A stretch of DNA of 64,000 nt, taken from positions 25,773,437-25,837,436 of the forward strand of contig NC_059500.1 of the NCBI RefSeq assembly GCF_018139145.2, given 5' to 3'. Under the pieces are notes generated by a model, which saw nothing but the letters and a program-made list of their open reading frames with translations, searched no databases and was not told the origin of the DNA. This DNA comes from Gymnogyps californianus. Lineage: Eukaryota > Chordata > Aves > Accipitriformes > Cathartidae. The translations under genes were made by a program, and so were the position numbers. Of this stretch, positions 39,655-49,555 are shown piece by piece (position 1 is the first letter of the stretch; every line of letters begins with the position of its first letter).

Positions 39655-40241
39655 TGTCCTGGTTTCAGCTGCGATAGAGTTAATTTTCTCCCTAGTAGCT
39701 GGTATAATACTGTGTTTTGGATTTAGTATGAAAATAATGTTGAAAACACCCTAATGGTTTTAGTGGTTGCTAAGTAGTGTTTATACTAAGTCAAGGATTT
39801 TTCAGCTTCTCATGGCCAGCCAGCAAGAAGGCTGGAGGGGCACAAGAAGCTGGGAGGGGACACAGCCAGAACAGCTGACCCAAACTGGCCAAAGGAATAT
39901 TCTATACCATATGACGTCATGTCCAGTATATAAACTTGGGGGAGTTGGTCAGGAAGGGTGGATCGCTGCTCAGGGACTGGTTGAGAATCCATCAGTGGGT
40001 GGTGAGCAATTGGATTGTGCTTCACTTCTCTTTTCTTGGGTTATATTTCACTCTCTTTTTGTTATCTTCCTTTTCATTACAATTATTATTATTATTATTT
40101 TAATTTCAATTATTAAACTGTTCTCTCAACCAACCAGTTTTTACTTATTTTTTATTCTCCTCCCCATCCCACAGGGTGGTGGGCAGGAGTGAGCGAGTGG
40201 CTGCGTGGTGTTTAGTTGCTGGCTGGGGTTAAGCCACGGCA
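39655..40241 (+). mobile_element. Solo LTR of an endogenous retrovirus
   Basis: A 587-bp LTR starts TGTCCTGGTTTCAGCTGCGA and ends AGCCACGGCA. It has a perfect 5-bp target duplication, atgac (39650-39654 and 40242-40246). It is more diverged than the copies at 16551 and 35177. It keeps a good TATATAAA box (39927-39934) and a perfect TGACGTCA element (39912-39919) 7 bases upstream of the TATA box. It lies only 125 bp upstream of another LTR (40367) in the same orientation, but each has its own start, so these look like two separate insertions. Confidence 0.94.
39912..39919 (+). promoter_or_regulatory. cAMP-response element (CRE/ATF) in LTR U3
   Basis: TGACGTCA is the full palindromic consensus for CREB/ATF-family factors. 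Its place immediately upstream of the LTR TATA box is typical of a promoter-proximal retroviral enhancer site. The same palindrome is intact in the LTR at 24322, while the other copies have changed versions such as atgtca or catca at the same place. Confidence 0.65.
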
Positions 40242-40330
40242 ATGACTTTGTCCAATTCAGTTATCTCTACTCATTTCTACCAAGCTGATACTGTAATACT
40301 ATGCAAGTAATACTAAGGCTGAATCTGGGG

Positions 40331-40356
40331 AAAAAAACAAACAAACAAACAAAAAA
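40331..40356. repeat. (AAAC)n microsatellite
   Basis: A run of aaac units lies directly before the start of the LTR at 40367. A-rich or simple sequence beside an element is common. Confidence 0.8.
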
Positions 40357-40366
40357 CCCAACCAGC

Positions 40367-40964
40367 TGTATTGGGTCTGGCTGAGACAGTGTTAATTTTC
40401 CCCACAGCAGCCCTCATAGTGCTGTACTTTGTATTGGTAGCTGGAAAGGTGTTGATAATATACCAGTGTTTTGGCTGCTGCTGAGCAGTGCTTGCACAAC
40501 ATCAAGGCTGTCTCTCCAATGTTCCACCCCCTCACCTCCAAAGGCCAGTCAGCTGGGAGTAGGCAAGATCTTGGGAGGGGACGTAGCCAGGACAGACAAC
40601 CCAAAGTGACCAAAGGGATATTCCATACCATATGATGTCTGCTCAGCAATAAAAGCTAAGAGAAAGGAAAAGGAAGAGGGGGCATTTGTTATTACAACGT
40701 TTGTCTTCTGGAGCAACTGCTACAGGTACTGAAGCTCTGCTTCCTGGGAAGTGGCTGGACATCAGCTGCTGATGAGAAGTAGAGAATAAATCTTCTGTTT
40801 TCTTTTGCTTCCGTACACAGCCTTTGCTTTTGCTCTATTAAACTGCCTTTATCTTGACCCACGAGTTTTTCCATCTTATTTTCTCCCCCTCCTGTCCTGC
40901 TGAGAAGGGGAGTGATAGAGCGGCTTGGTGGGCACCTGGCAGTCTGCCAAGGTCAAACCATGAC
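40367..40964 (+). mobile_element. 5' LTR of a truncated endogenous retrovirus, divergent subfamily
   Basis: This 598-bp LTR starts TGTATTGGGTCTGGCTGAGA and ends AAACCATGACA. It is closest in layout to the copy at 24322: no attatt tract, an aataaaag TATA-like box near 40648, a 'gctgctgatgagaag' segment, and ctattaaactgcc as polyadenylation signal. Unlike the other LTRs here, it is followed directly by a primer-binding site and internal sequence, so it is a 5' LTR. No 3' LTR is present downstream; the element is truncated near 41817. The CRE position reads tgatgtc, a decayed version. Confidence 0.92.
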
Positions 40965-40973
40965 AGTCCTTTT

Positions 40974-40991
40974 TGGTGCCCAACATGGGGC
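40974..40991 (+). other. Retroviral primer-binding site, lysine-tRNA type, decayed
   Basis: tggtgcccaacatggggc lies nine bases after the LTR end. It differs from the lysine-tRNA primer-binding site of retroviruses at two places, C to T and G to A, both at CpG positions, as expected for methylation-driven decay. A lysine primer is often associated with beta-type (ERVK-like) and some other retroviruses. The 5-bp target duplications of the related solo LTRs are more often associated with ERVL-like elements, so I do not assign a class. Confidence 0.82.
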
Positions 40992-41119
40992 ATGACACAA
41001 TGGCAGTTTTGTATTATGTGTGCTATAGCTATAGTAGTTATTAGGTGGCAAGCTTCTGTGAGGGTCACAGAGTTTGTTGGCTGCACTGCCTATCTCTTTA
41101 TTTTGCTGAGCTCGGGAAC

Positions 41120-41359
41120 ATGTTAGTACAAACAATGGCTGTGTGCTTTGCCCTGGCATTGATGGCCTTACTGTGCTGGGGAAAGTATCTTGTGGAGAGG
41201 ATGAGGGAATACATTTCCCTCTTCCTACCCAGGACTGATGTGGGTGATTTTATCATGCAGGCTCAGGACGTCCTTGTTCACCCATACATGAGCTGTTTAA
41301 TACTACTAATTAACACTGTTAGCATATTATGGGTTTTGTGGAATCTGGTGTTGTCCTGA
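41120..41359 (+). CDS. Short hydrophobic ORF in retroviral leader region
   Basis: An ATG-initiated 79-codon frame lies between the primer-binding site and the gag-like region of the truncated element. It has a hydrophobic segment at about residues 5-20 (MAVCFALALMALLCW), a charged middle (KYLVERMREY) and a second hydrophobic segment at about residues 60-78, suggesting two membrane-spanning helices. It is intact although the neighbouring gag-like sequence is broken. I do not recognise a named product; a pre-gag leader protein, a signal-peptide-like remnant, or a chance open frame in decayed leader are all possible. Confidence 0.4.
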   Translation: MLVQTMAVCFALALMALLCWGKYLVERMREYISLFLPRTDVGDFIMQAQDVLVHPYMSCLILLINTVSILWVLWNLVLS

Positions 41360-41379
41360 TGTAAGAGAAGACAACCTTT

Positions 41380-41817
41380 GGATGAGGCAATACTGAAATG
41401 TACCCTGAGGCAGCTGTGGTCCCTGAGCGGCATGGTGTGTGGAAGGATTTGGACAGATTCCTAGAGTGGTTATCACCTTCCACAGCGTGGGACTTTACAT
41501 CTGAACAGGCAAGTAACCCTGGCAAACTGACACACCACCTGACAGAAGGGTGACTTGCCTACCCCAAGGAAAACCAGCAGCTTCTAGCACCGTACTGGGG
41601 CTTGGCCTGCGCTTACTGAGCCACAGTTCAGTACTATCAGAGGACTGTGGTTAAGGCAGGGACCCAAATCACCTCTGAGAATACCTTGACTGAGACCACG
41701 GTGCAAACTACATCTGAGGACATGATAGCAAAGATAAGGACCCAAAGTACATCTGAGTCCACCATGGTTGAGACAGGGACCCAAACAACACCACCAACCA
41801 AAAAAACCCGATCTTAA
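41380..41817 (+). pseudogene. Degraded gag-like region of the truncated retrovirus
   Basis: This region is the counterpart of the fragment at 20230-20700. The 'ctggggcttggcctgcgctt' segment at about 41596 matches the WGLA-AY portion there, but here it is followed by an in-frame stop and shifts. It ends in imperfect repeats rich in 'gggacccaaa' and 'acatctgag', parallel to the Pro/Thr/Ala repeats of the other copy. Several stops interrupt every frame. Beyond about 41817 no retroviral sequence is recognised, so protease, polymerase, envelope and the 3' LTR are all missing. Confidence 0.72.
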
Positions 41818-43662
41818 TCTTTTGTTTTGCAACGGTATAAATTATCAATGTATAAGGAATAGTTGGGTTTTTGGAAATTCAGAAATGCCTCATTACCTAA
41901 AACATTGTGTCAGACGGGTAAATTAACAGTCATATGTCTAAAACATACACAAAAATATTAATAATTTGCATTACCTTTATTATATTACCACTAACCTTCA
42001 GATTACTCACAGTGACGCTAGTGATGCATAGTATGAATTTCTAAATACTACCAGAGGCAGAAGTTGATAATGCTGTAACAGGACCATCAGGTATGCTTTC
42101 CCTGCTCATGTTTGCAGATTGGTTGAACATTGGTAATTCCTGGGACAAAAGTGGAAAAAGCCTTGACAGAAATTCTGAATGCTTTGAATAATCTGGTCTG
42201 CTCTGTTTATGTGTGCCTTTAGCACTGCCCACTGAAGTCAAAAACGTGGTTGGTCCAAGGAGCGTGAAGGACAGATCTATGTGACATTTTTTCTTTGAAG
42301 TCATTAAATTAATAACTGTCCTCCTCCCCTGTGAAATAGTCAGTGTCCTTGTCACAATGCACACATGTCTCCCAGATATTTTTTGGAACATTTCCACTGG
42401 GCTTAGGAAGGGTAATAAATACTGAGTAATAAGTAGCACTTTTAATATACTCTCTCATTTACAGGTTGTTTTTTTCCTCAAACCTCTTAACTTTCTAGAA
42501 AGGAGGCAAGAGTTCTACTATAGTAAGCAAACCACCAGCTGTATCCTTGTTATCTGTCTTGATTGATGGCAACACATTCATCCCTTTCCTGTCTGCTAGG
42601 AATCTTCTTTTTTGTGTTTGACTTGAGCTGTCCTCCGAGAGCCACTTTTGCAATATTCTGAAAGTTTCATTTGTTATTTCTCGGATGCTGTGCTGCTGAG
42701 GCTAATACTGTCTCTGGAAGACCTTGAAATGTTAATTCTAGCTTTGGTTGCATCAATATATTCTTACTTACTGAGACCTCTTGTTTCCTGTGCTGACAGA
42801 AGGCTGTTTGCATAATATACAGGTTGCTGAAAATTCAGCAACCACAATGTCATGTTATTGTAAATCTAGTCATTAGCTGGGCTCCCATTTTTAAAGTCAG
42901 AACCTTGGCTACAGCTGCATTGCTCTTAACTCAGTGTGCACAGTTCCTGAGTTACTCCCTAAACTTTAGAAGGTCACATCACCAAACTGCATAGCCCCAT
43001 TTATGAAAAGAACTAAGAGTAGGATGCAAGGTAAGCAGCCATAAAAATAAGGCAACAAAATGTGTGAGTTGAAATATAACACTGAAAAGGCATTGTGAGG
43101 TTTCTTGGAGTACAATTAGTAATACTTTTGTATGCTGATGCTACAATGTGACAAAAGCAATACAAGACTTTTGAAGTATTAAGATGCATTCTATCTCTTT
43201 GTCATTTTATCCCCGATATAAGTTAATATAGAACAGAATTGTTCTATAGAATTTTGTCTCACTGCTTATGATGACCACCAGCATGGGAAATGTTTTTATG
43301 TACTTTGGAAAATAGAATCAGCATTTGTACGTGAAAAAGGTAGATAACTATTGAAGAGGCGATTAGTTGACCCCATATTCAAAAAAATATTTTTCCGCTT
43401 TTGGTTCTGTCTGAATGTGGGAAGGAAGACCTAAAGGAATAAATTGTTAGAACCACTGACATGCAAAAAACGTGATTTTTTTCCCCCTATTTTTCATTTT
43501 GAGTTTGGGAATCTTTTTCATGCTGAAAATAATTCTTCCAGTCATTAAGCTTAAATATGTATTTTAAATGTTTTATTTCCATTCTGAATATACTTTATCT
43601 TTAGCAAGAATGAAGATGAAAACCTGGTATGGATTTTATCTATTTATTTATTTTTAAATGAG
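41818..43662. other. Unique sequence, nothing firmly recognised
   Basis: Contains a 132-codon minus-strand ORF (42041-42439) of Ser/Thr-rich character. It has possible splice acceptors (cctaagcccag; tatttcacag) and a fair donor (ctg|gtagta) on the minus strand, but no recognisable domain. It is not called as a gene. No transposable element was identified. Confidence 0.4.
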
Positions 43663-44255
43663 TGTCATGGTTTAACCCCAGCCAGCAACCAAGCACCACG
43701 CAGCTGCTTCCGCCTCCTCCACTCCCAGTTGGGTGGGTAGGTGGGGAAAAAAAAAAAAGTAAAACTCTTGGGTTGAGATAAGAACAGTTTAATAACTAAA
43801 GTAAAATAAAATACACTATTAAGTAATAATAATAATAATAAATAATAATAATTCTAATGAAAAGGATTATAACAAAAAAAGGTATAACACCCAAGAAAAG
43901 ACAAGTGATGCACAGTGCAATTGCTCACCACCCGCTGACCAATGCCTGAGCAGCGATCCGCCCCTCCCAGCCAACCCCCCCCCATTATATACCAGGCATG
44001 ACATTCCATGGTATGGAATACCGCTTTGGCTAGTTCAGGTCAGCTGCCCTGGCTATGCTCCCTCCCAGCTTCTTGCACACCTGCTTGCTGGCAGAGCATG
44101 GGAAACTGAAAAATCCTTGACTTAAGATAAGCGCTACTTAGCAACAACTAAAACATTGGTATGTTATCAACAGTATTCTCAGACTAAATCCAAAACACAC
44201 CACTGTACCAGCTACTAAGAAGAAAATTAACTCTATCCCAGCCGAAACCAGGACA
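43663..44255 (-). mobile_element. Solo LTR of an endogenous retrovirus
   Basis: On the minus strand this 593-bp LTR starts TGTCCTGGTTTCGGCTGGGA and ends TAAACCATGACA, matching the copies at 7088 (same strand), 16551 and 35177. Flanking pentamers atgag (43658-43662) and ataag (44256-44260) are a 5-bp target duplication with one G-to-A change. The trinucleotide aat tract and polyadenylation region are in the expected places. No internal sequence remains. Confidence 0.94.
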
Positions 44256-45344
44256 ATAAGCCATTTCATTCTGAAAATACTTTAAAGTTTTCAATTTCCT
44301 TTAATTAAAAAAAATGCTCAGGTGACAAGTTCCCATGCAAAGTTTCCTTTCAACAAGCTGACTTCCTCTAATAAAACCACAAAGTGAATCCTGACCAGCT
44401 CTGCTAATCATCATGTTAATTAATGCATTGCTTATGGAAATAAAGCTAGTGGCAGAGTGAGGCTGCCTAGCAGAAGTGTCAGTGTCATTTTTTATTCTAT
44501 TTCTGAAAATTCCAGGTAGACTGGATGATTCACTCTCTGCAGATTTTTCAGGATGCTGGAACATGGATACATTAGCACAAGAATGATGGATCCGTGGGCA
44601 CCTTATAGGTTCTGGCATAGGGCTGTTTTGCACCAGGAGGTGCTGGTTCATTACAATCCCAGGGAGAAAGCCACTCAGACTCTGTAAAGTACCATTTAAA
44701 ATGCTACAGCTAACACTATAAAGAAAGACAGCACAAATAATCTTACGTCTCTTCTGGAGGATGTGTGGGTCAGAGACACTGACTGAACCACGGTGAGTGA
44801 ATGCAATCTGCAGTCACGCACTCAACCAGAATATCTCTCTAACAGCAAGTCTGGTAAATTTGATGAGATACCTATTTTAACCAGCCATATATTTTTCTCA
44901 CTGCAGGTTGCTTGCATCTCTAGTGCATCATGATTTCCAGTGTAGTACTAGCATCCAAAAACATCCTATAAGTGGTACTGTAGAACCAGTAATGTTGCAG
45001 AATAGAATAATGTCCAAGTACTAAAAACTACCTACCAAAGTTCAAAAATCCTTAGGAAGAGGGGAGGGAAAAGAAATTGAACTTTAATTACACTGGACTG
45101 CTTACGTCAACTTTAAAAAAAATTCCTGTTTTAACAGGTTATTCTGTAACCTCTGAAAAGAACACTGTTAAATGTTTTGTGTTTCATTTCTCCATTTAAA
45201 TATTCAGACGATGCTACTTTACCTACCTCTGAAACTATTGTGAGGATTAAAGAGTCCGTTTTGTTCAAATAGTTCAAAGTACTTGAGAAATACAAAATAG
45301 TATTAATACAAATCTATTCTCGCTAATGTGTATAGTAACATTAG
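44256..45344. other. Unique sequence, nothing firmly recognised
   Basis: Holds a 116-codon minus-strand ORF (44301-44651) without a recognisable motif, and a donor-like site at 44790 (accacg|gtgagt) on the plus strand. No transposable element seen. Confidence 0.4.
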
Positions 45345-45509
45345 AATAGAAGAACATAGATTCTTTGTTTTAAAACTGCAACAAAAAGAAGTATTTTTGC
45401 AATATAAATTTCCTACTCAAATGGAATATTTAGTTACTTGCATAATGCAATGTGAATCACTTTTGTTACATGAAAGGCTTTCCAGAAAGAACAAAAGATC
45501 ATTTCTAAG
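45345..45509 (+). CDS. Candidate coding exon, phase-compatible with 49414
   Basis: A 165-base stretch open on the plus strand starts after an AG with a poor pyrimidine tract (gtaacattag) and ends at a donor (tctaag|gtaact). The translation is charged and glutamine/leucine rich (FVLKLQQKEVFLQYKF), ending in a basic RLSRKNKRSF stretch. It ends with two bases of a split codon, and the candidate exon at 49414 begins with one, so they could be spliced in frame. I do not recognise a domain. The weak acceptor is the main doubt. Confidence 0.18.
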
Positions 45510-46023
45510 GTAACTTTTAAAAGGCCAGCAGTGAAATGTCTGATTTCTGGCCAAAATTTAGTAAATAAATACCTGCTACCTGGGAGATTCGTTCACATGA
45601 GAAACCTTAAATATTTAGTAGGGATTGGAAGAAAAATGCCATTTCCAGCTGACTGCAGCAACCTGCTAATAGTTAGATGTATAGCTAATGAACCTACAAA
45701 GTAAAATGCTCAGGAAATATAAGCAGTTAATGAACATTCTGTACAGGCTTACATACATAGCTGCCTTCCTGTCTCACTGAAGTTTTAAATAACTATAAAC
45801 GTCTTCTGATTTGATGAACAAAATGTGCTCATTTCTGTAATACATTGGTAGGTAAAAACAAACCTTTTAAAGGAGTATTTTTCCATGTGTTTTCTTTCAA
45901 AAATGAACTTAAAATTAAGGTTGACTTAATGAAGTCTAGTAAGACATGTAAATTGTCAGATACTTTCTAAATGCAAAAAATTCAATGTTGAAAATGTATT
46001 TTTTCCTGTAACATTCTAACCAG

Positions 46024-46253
46024 GAGGGACACAAGGAACAGCTTTAGCCAACTGATGGATCTTCATAAAGACAGCTTTGCACAGAGATTCTTAAAATTCA
46101 GGGACAGACACTTTAGCAAGTTCTCCCAAAACACAATTTGCAAATCACAGTCTGGAGCTAACATTTCCAGAGGGCACAACACATTTTATGAGACCCTGTT
46201 TAAAGTTGGGTCACTAAATCCTTATAAATGTACTCAGATGTATTTTTAATAAA
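46024..46253 (+). CDS. Candidate terminal exon with poly(A) signal
   Basis: A good pyrimidine-rich acceptor (ttttttcctgtaacattctaaccag) precedes a frame open from the splice point for about 75 codons to a TAA at 46247-46249. That stop overlaps an AATAAA signal (46248-46253). An AATAAA overlapping the stop would leave almost no 3' UTR, so a noncoding terminal exon is at least as likely. The translation shows no known motif. Confidence 0.17.
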
Positions 46254-49200
46254 CTTTCAAAGAACTTACAAAATTTGACTATTTGAATAAGAATTTTACT
46301 TATGAGATTATTATGTTATTTAACAAGCTCAGTTCTAAAATTATTCAAATTTAATAAGTAAATCTTACACCAGAAATGTCCTTCCAGATCATATTTAGAA
46401 TCTGATTCCTGCTAAGCTTTATACCTTCATAATCCCTTCTTTTTAATTCTAATTGTTTTGCTAGGAATTGAGGAGCTTACCAGATCAAAATAAATATCCC
46501 ATAGAGATCAAAGTAACAGAGAAAAAGTTTAAGCCAGTTTAAGGGCGTATAATGCTAAAGAGTGGGTCCTAAACCAGCCATGTTGCCACATGAAGAAGAC
46601 TAATTTATCACATTAGGAAGTGATGCTTGCTATATCGTTTCAAGATACTACATATGAAAAAAGAAATCCTTTTTCATGGTGCTTGTTATTCATCTCTTCA
46701 TATCTCTTCACACAATACTGTTCAAATAGGCAGATCTGGAGGATACTTGATCTTATCCTCAGAAGGAAAATATACGCACTGTTTACTCAGCTGAATAAAA
46801 TGGTGTACCTATGTGCACATGCTTGATGATTTCAACCTGTCTTTGCGAACAGAACTGCTGAAATACTTTCTATGCAAAACAATGTATATCAGTTAGCCTT
46901 CACAGAGAAGGGAAAACAAGGAGATATTCTCTGGCTCATTGTAGTCGGATTCACCAATTCAGATCAGTAGCAACAGTACTATGTTTTCGTAATTTGACAC
47001 GTCTTCAACACATCTAACTGACTTTGTTACCACAGGCTAAACCAGAAAAGTATATGTACTGAAAGTAATTTTAAGAGGTCACAAAGATGTGATGAGATTT
47101 CTTGAATTTTCCAACACAATCACAATGTTACCTTTGCTGCAGTGAAATCAAAAGTCTTCCCTCTGCAATATCAGGAAGTGACAAGAGCAGGCAAACTCCA
47201 ACCAGACTGAAGCCACAGGAGACAGAGTGACACACTGGCTCACTATTTTACAGGAAATATTGTAACTTTTTTCGGGGGGAGGAGAGAGGAGGATCAGGGA
47301 ATTCAGTAAACAACAGTAACTTAGCAACCATGTTAATTTACAGGTAAGTGGGTTTTTATTTTTTCCACATGGCTATTGTCAGAAGTGCTTGTAAACTCAT
47401 GCAGATGCGATATTGATCTGTTGCTGATGTTCACTGAGCAGCCAAAGGGGAAGCACATTACCAGCTACAAACTCCATCAATCATAGTCTCCTTAATAACA
47501 GCACTTAAACGATCTCTCTTGGTATTAACTTATATTGTATCTCTGGCTAGAATCCAAGATTGAAAAGAAAAGGGCCCTTTTGAAGGAGTAGTTCTGTGGC
47601 TACTGTGATCATTTAAATAAAAAGATTCCTGCTTTCTTTAGTGCTTTGTCTACACTAATTAGTCTGTATTAAGCTCATTAGCTTGATTTAATTCAATTAG
47701 TTCTACTGGAACAGAAGGGGAAAGAATGCCTTCATTTACTTACAAATATCAAAGAAACCTAATGTGATAACAGAATACTATATGACTTTAATGCAGGAAT
47801 ATAAAATCTAGTTTGTCAAGAACTTACTTTAAAAGTCAGCATGGACTCTGGGACTTGAGACATTTTGTGCATTATTTATTGCACCGATGATTTCCCCATA
47901 ATGGTTTATTTTTACTTTGTAGGATAACATGTTTTAGCACAATGGGCCAAACTGTAGCTTGACGTGGCTGTGTGTAGAACTTCTCTGAAGGTCATGACGT
48001 TTCCATATATACCAGAGAACAAATATACTTTTTCTGTTTAAAGACTTATTTTTTAGACTATGATGTCAGCCATCACATGTTGCTCAATAGATGAATGTGA
48101 CATGATTTAAATATCAAATTACCATTGTTAGAGTATTCCATATGAATCTTACAAAATCAGTATCTTGGCATCTCCAGAGAAAATGCCTAGGTCTATCAGA
48201 ATAAAGACAGAATAGTCAGCTATTTCCTTTAGCTGTTATTTTAAAATCAGTTGTGTAGGTTTTAAGAGTCAACTTTAATAAATAGCTAGAATACATATAG
48301 TAGCCCATTTTCCCTTCATTACACATGATTTCTTTTCTGAGTCACATTTCTCTGTTGAAGAGTTTGGAACATCTAATGTTGTGTAAACCTCAAAAGCAAT
48401 TGACAAGAATAACACTGTCAGTGTCAAAACAATGTAGTATGAGACATTGGACTGCACAGTACTGAATTATAATACCACAATCTGTCCTAAGCTTCTCTTT
48501 AAATCTCACAAAGGAAAACACTCTTTTTCAGTAGAGCTCAATTACAAGAAAATCCAGTCATTGTAGTTAGTTTTAAACTGTGTACTATAAAATAGTATTT
48601 GCTGTGTCTTTATTTTAAAAAAACGGTATAGTTTTAAACCTGGAATTACCCATCTTAATCTAAGATGTAAATAGAGCTAGATTGGTGGTCTATGAATGAA
48701 GCTCAATGAAGCTCACTCCATTCAACCCTAATTTACCTTCATTGGTTATACAAAATCTTTACCTCTGTTACAATTTTACTTTTTTACTTAATTCAGTAAC
48801 AAGAATGAAATTAAATAAACTGCAGTTTTAAGCCCAGGAAAAGCACATACCTTTTCAGTAAACACAAACTATAAATGGATAGGATATATTTTCAGCATTT
48901 TGTTATTTTAAATTTGTAAGAGCCTTGTTAATCTCTGAATTGTGTTACAGGTCATAGTTGAAGGCAATAAAACATCTATAAAGACTTTCTCCTTGATACT
49001 ATTTTTTTCTTGTTTTCATACTGTGTTTATTCTTAAATGAATCACTCATATCCAGTCTGTGGAGTGAGTATGAAACTGTGATTTACCCCATACCCCAAAG
49101 AAGCAGGAGACTACAATTAGTTGTTGCCCCTAAGTAATCTGCTCACAACAATCAGCCTAACTCTCTGGGAAACATTAGCTACAAGAAGAAATCAAATCAC

Positions 49201-49413
49201 ATATAATCATTCTTGTGAGACTTCAGTGGCAGTATGCCAAATTATACTAGATGCCTTCCTTATATTTCAACAAGATGTTTGTCTCCTGTTAGCAACTTTT
49301 GGACATGAAAGTATACAAGATCATTAATATTGATATTAGCTTAACCAGTAATTTCTGTTAATTTTCCCTTTCTAATATGTTGTCTGTGTAATTATTATTT
49401 TATTTTAATGCAG
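46254..49413. other. AT-rich unique sequence with one splice-bounded noncoding stretch
   Basis: Between an acceptor-like site (ctcactattttacag, ending near 47251) and a strong donor (tttacag|gtaagt, 47345/47346) lies a stretch of about 94 bases with a purine-rich middle. It could be a noncoding exon, but no reading frame supports coding. Otherwise nothing is recognised. Confidence 0.35.
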
Positions 49414-49555
49414 ATTTTTAAATGTTCAAAAGCCAGAACGTAATTTTGTAAAATTCCCACCAAACTTCTTTATGCCAAATGAAAGAGTGAACATAACAAA
49501 ATTAATCATTAAATATAACTCTGTTCAGGACCTAATTCAAATAATTCTTTACAAA
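49414..49555 (+). CDS. Candidate coding exon with strong splice sites
   Basis: A 142-base stretch lies between a strong acceptor (attattattttattttaatgcag) and a near-consensus donor (tacaaa|gtgagt). One frame is open throughout: one base of a split codon, then 47 whole codons including FVKFPPNFFMPNERVNITKL and ending DLIQIILYK. Size, splice sites and open frame are all typical of an internal vertebrate exon, making it the best exon candidate in the window. I cannot name the protein. A following splice-like stretch at 49873-49957 is open in a different phase, so the two do not join directly in frame. Confidence 0.33.

Noticed and set aside
40854..41126. Overlapping ORFs across the LTR end and leader
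   Set aside because: They cross the LTR/primer-binding-site boundary and have no coding logic; only the ATG-started frame at 41120 was kept.
42041..42439. 132-codon Ser/Thr-rich minus-strand ORF
   Set aside because: Some splice-like sites are present, but no recognisable domain; length is explainable by chance.
44301..44651. 116-codon minus-strand ORF next to an LTR
   Set aside because: No similarity to retroviral internal sequence or to any family I know, and no splice support.
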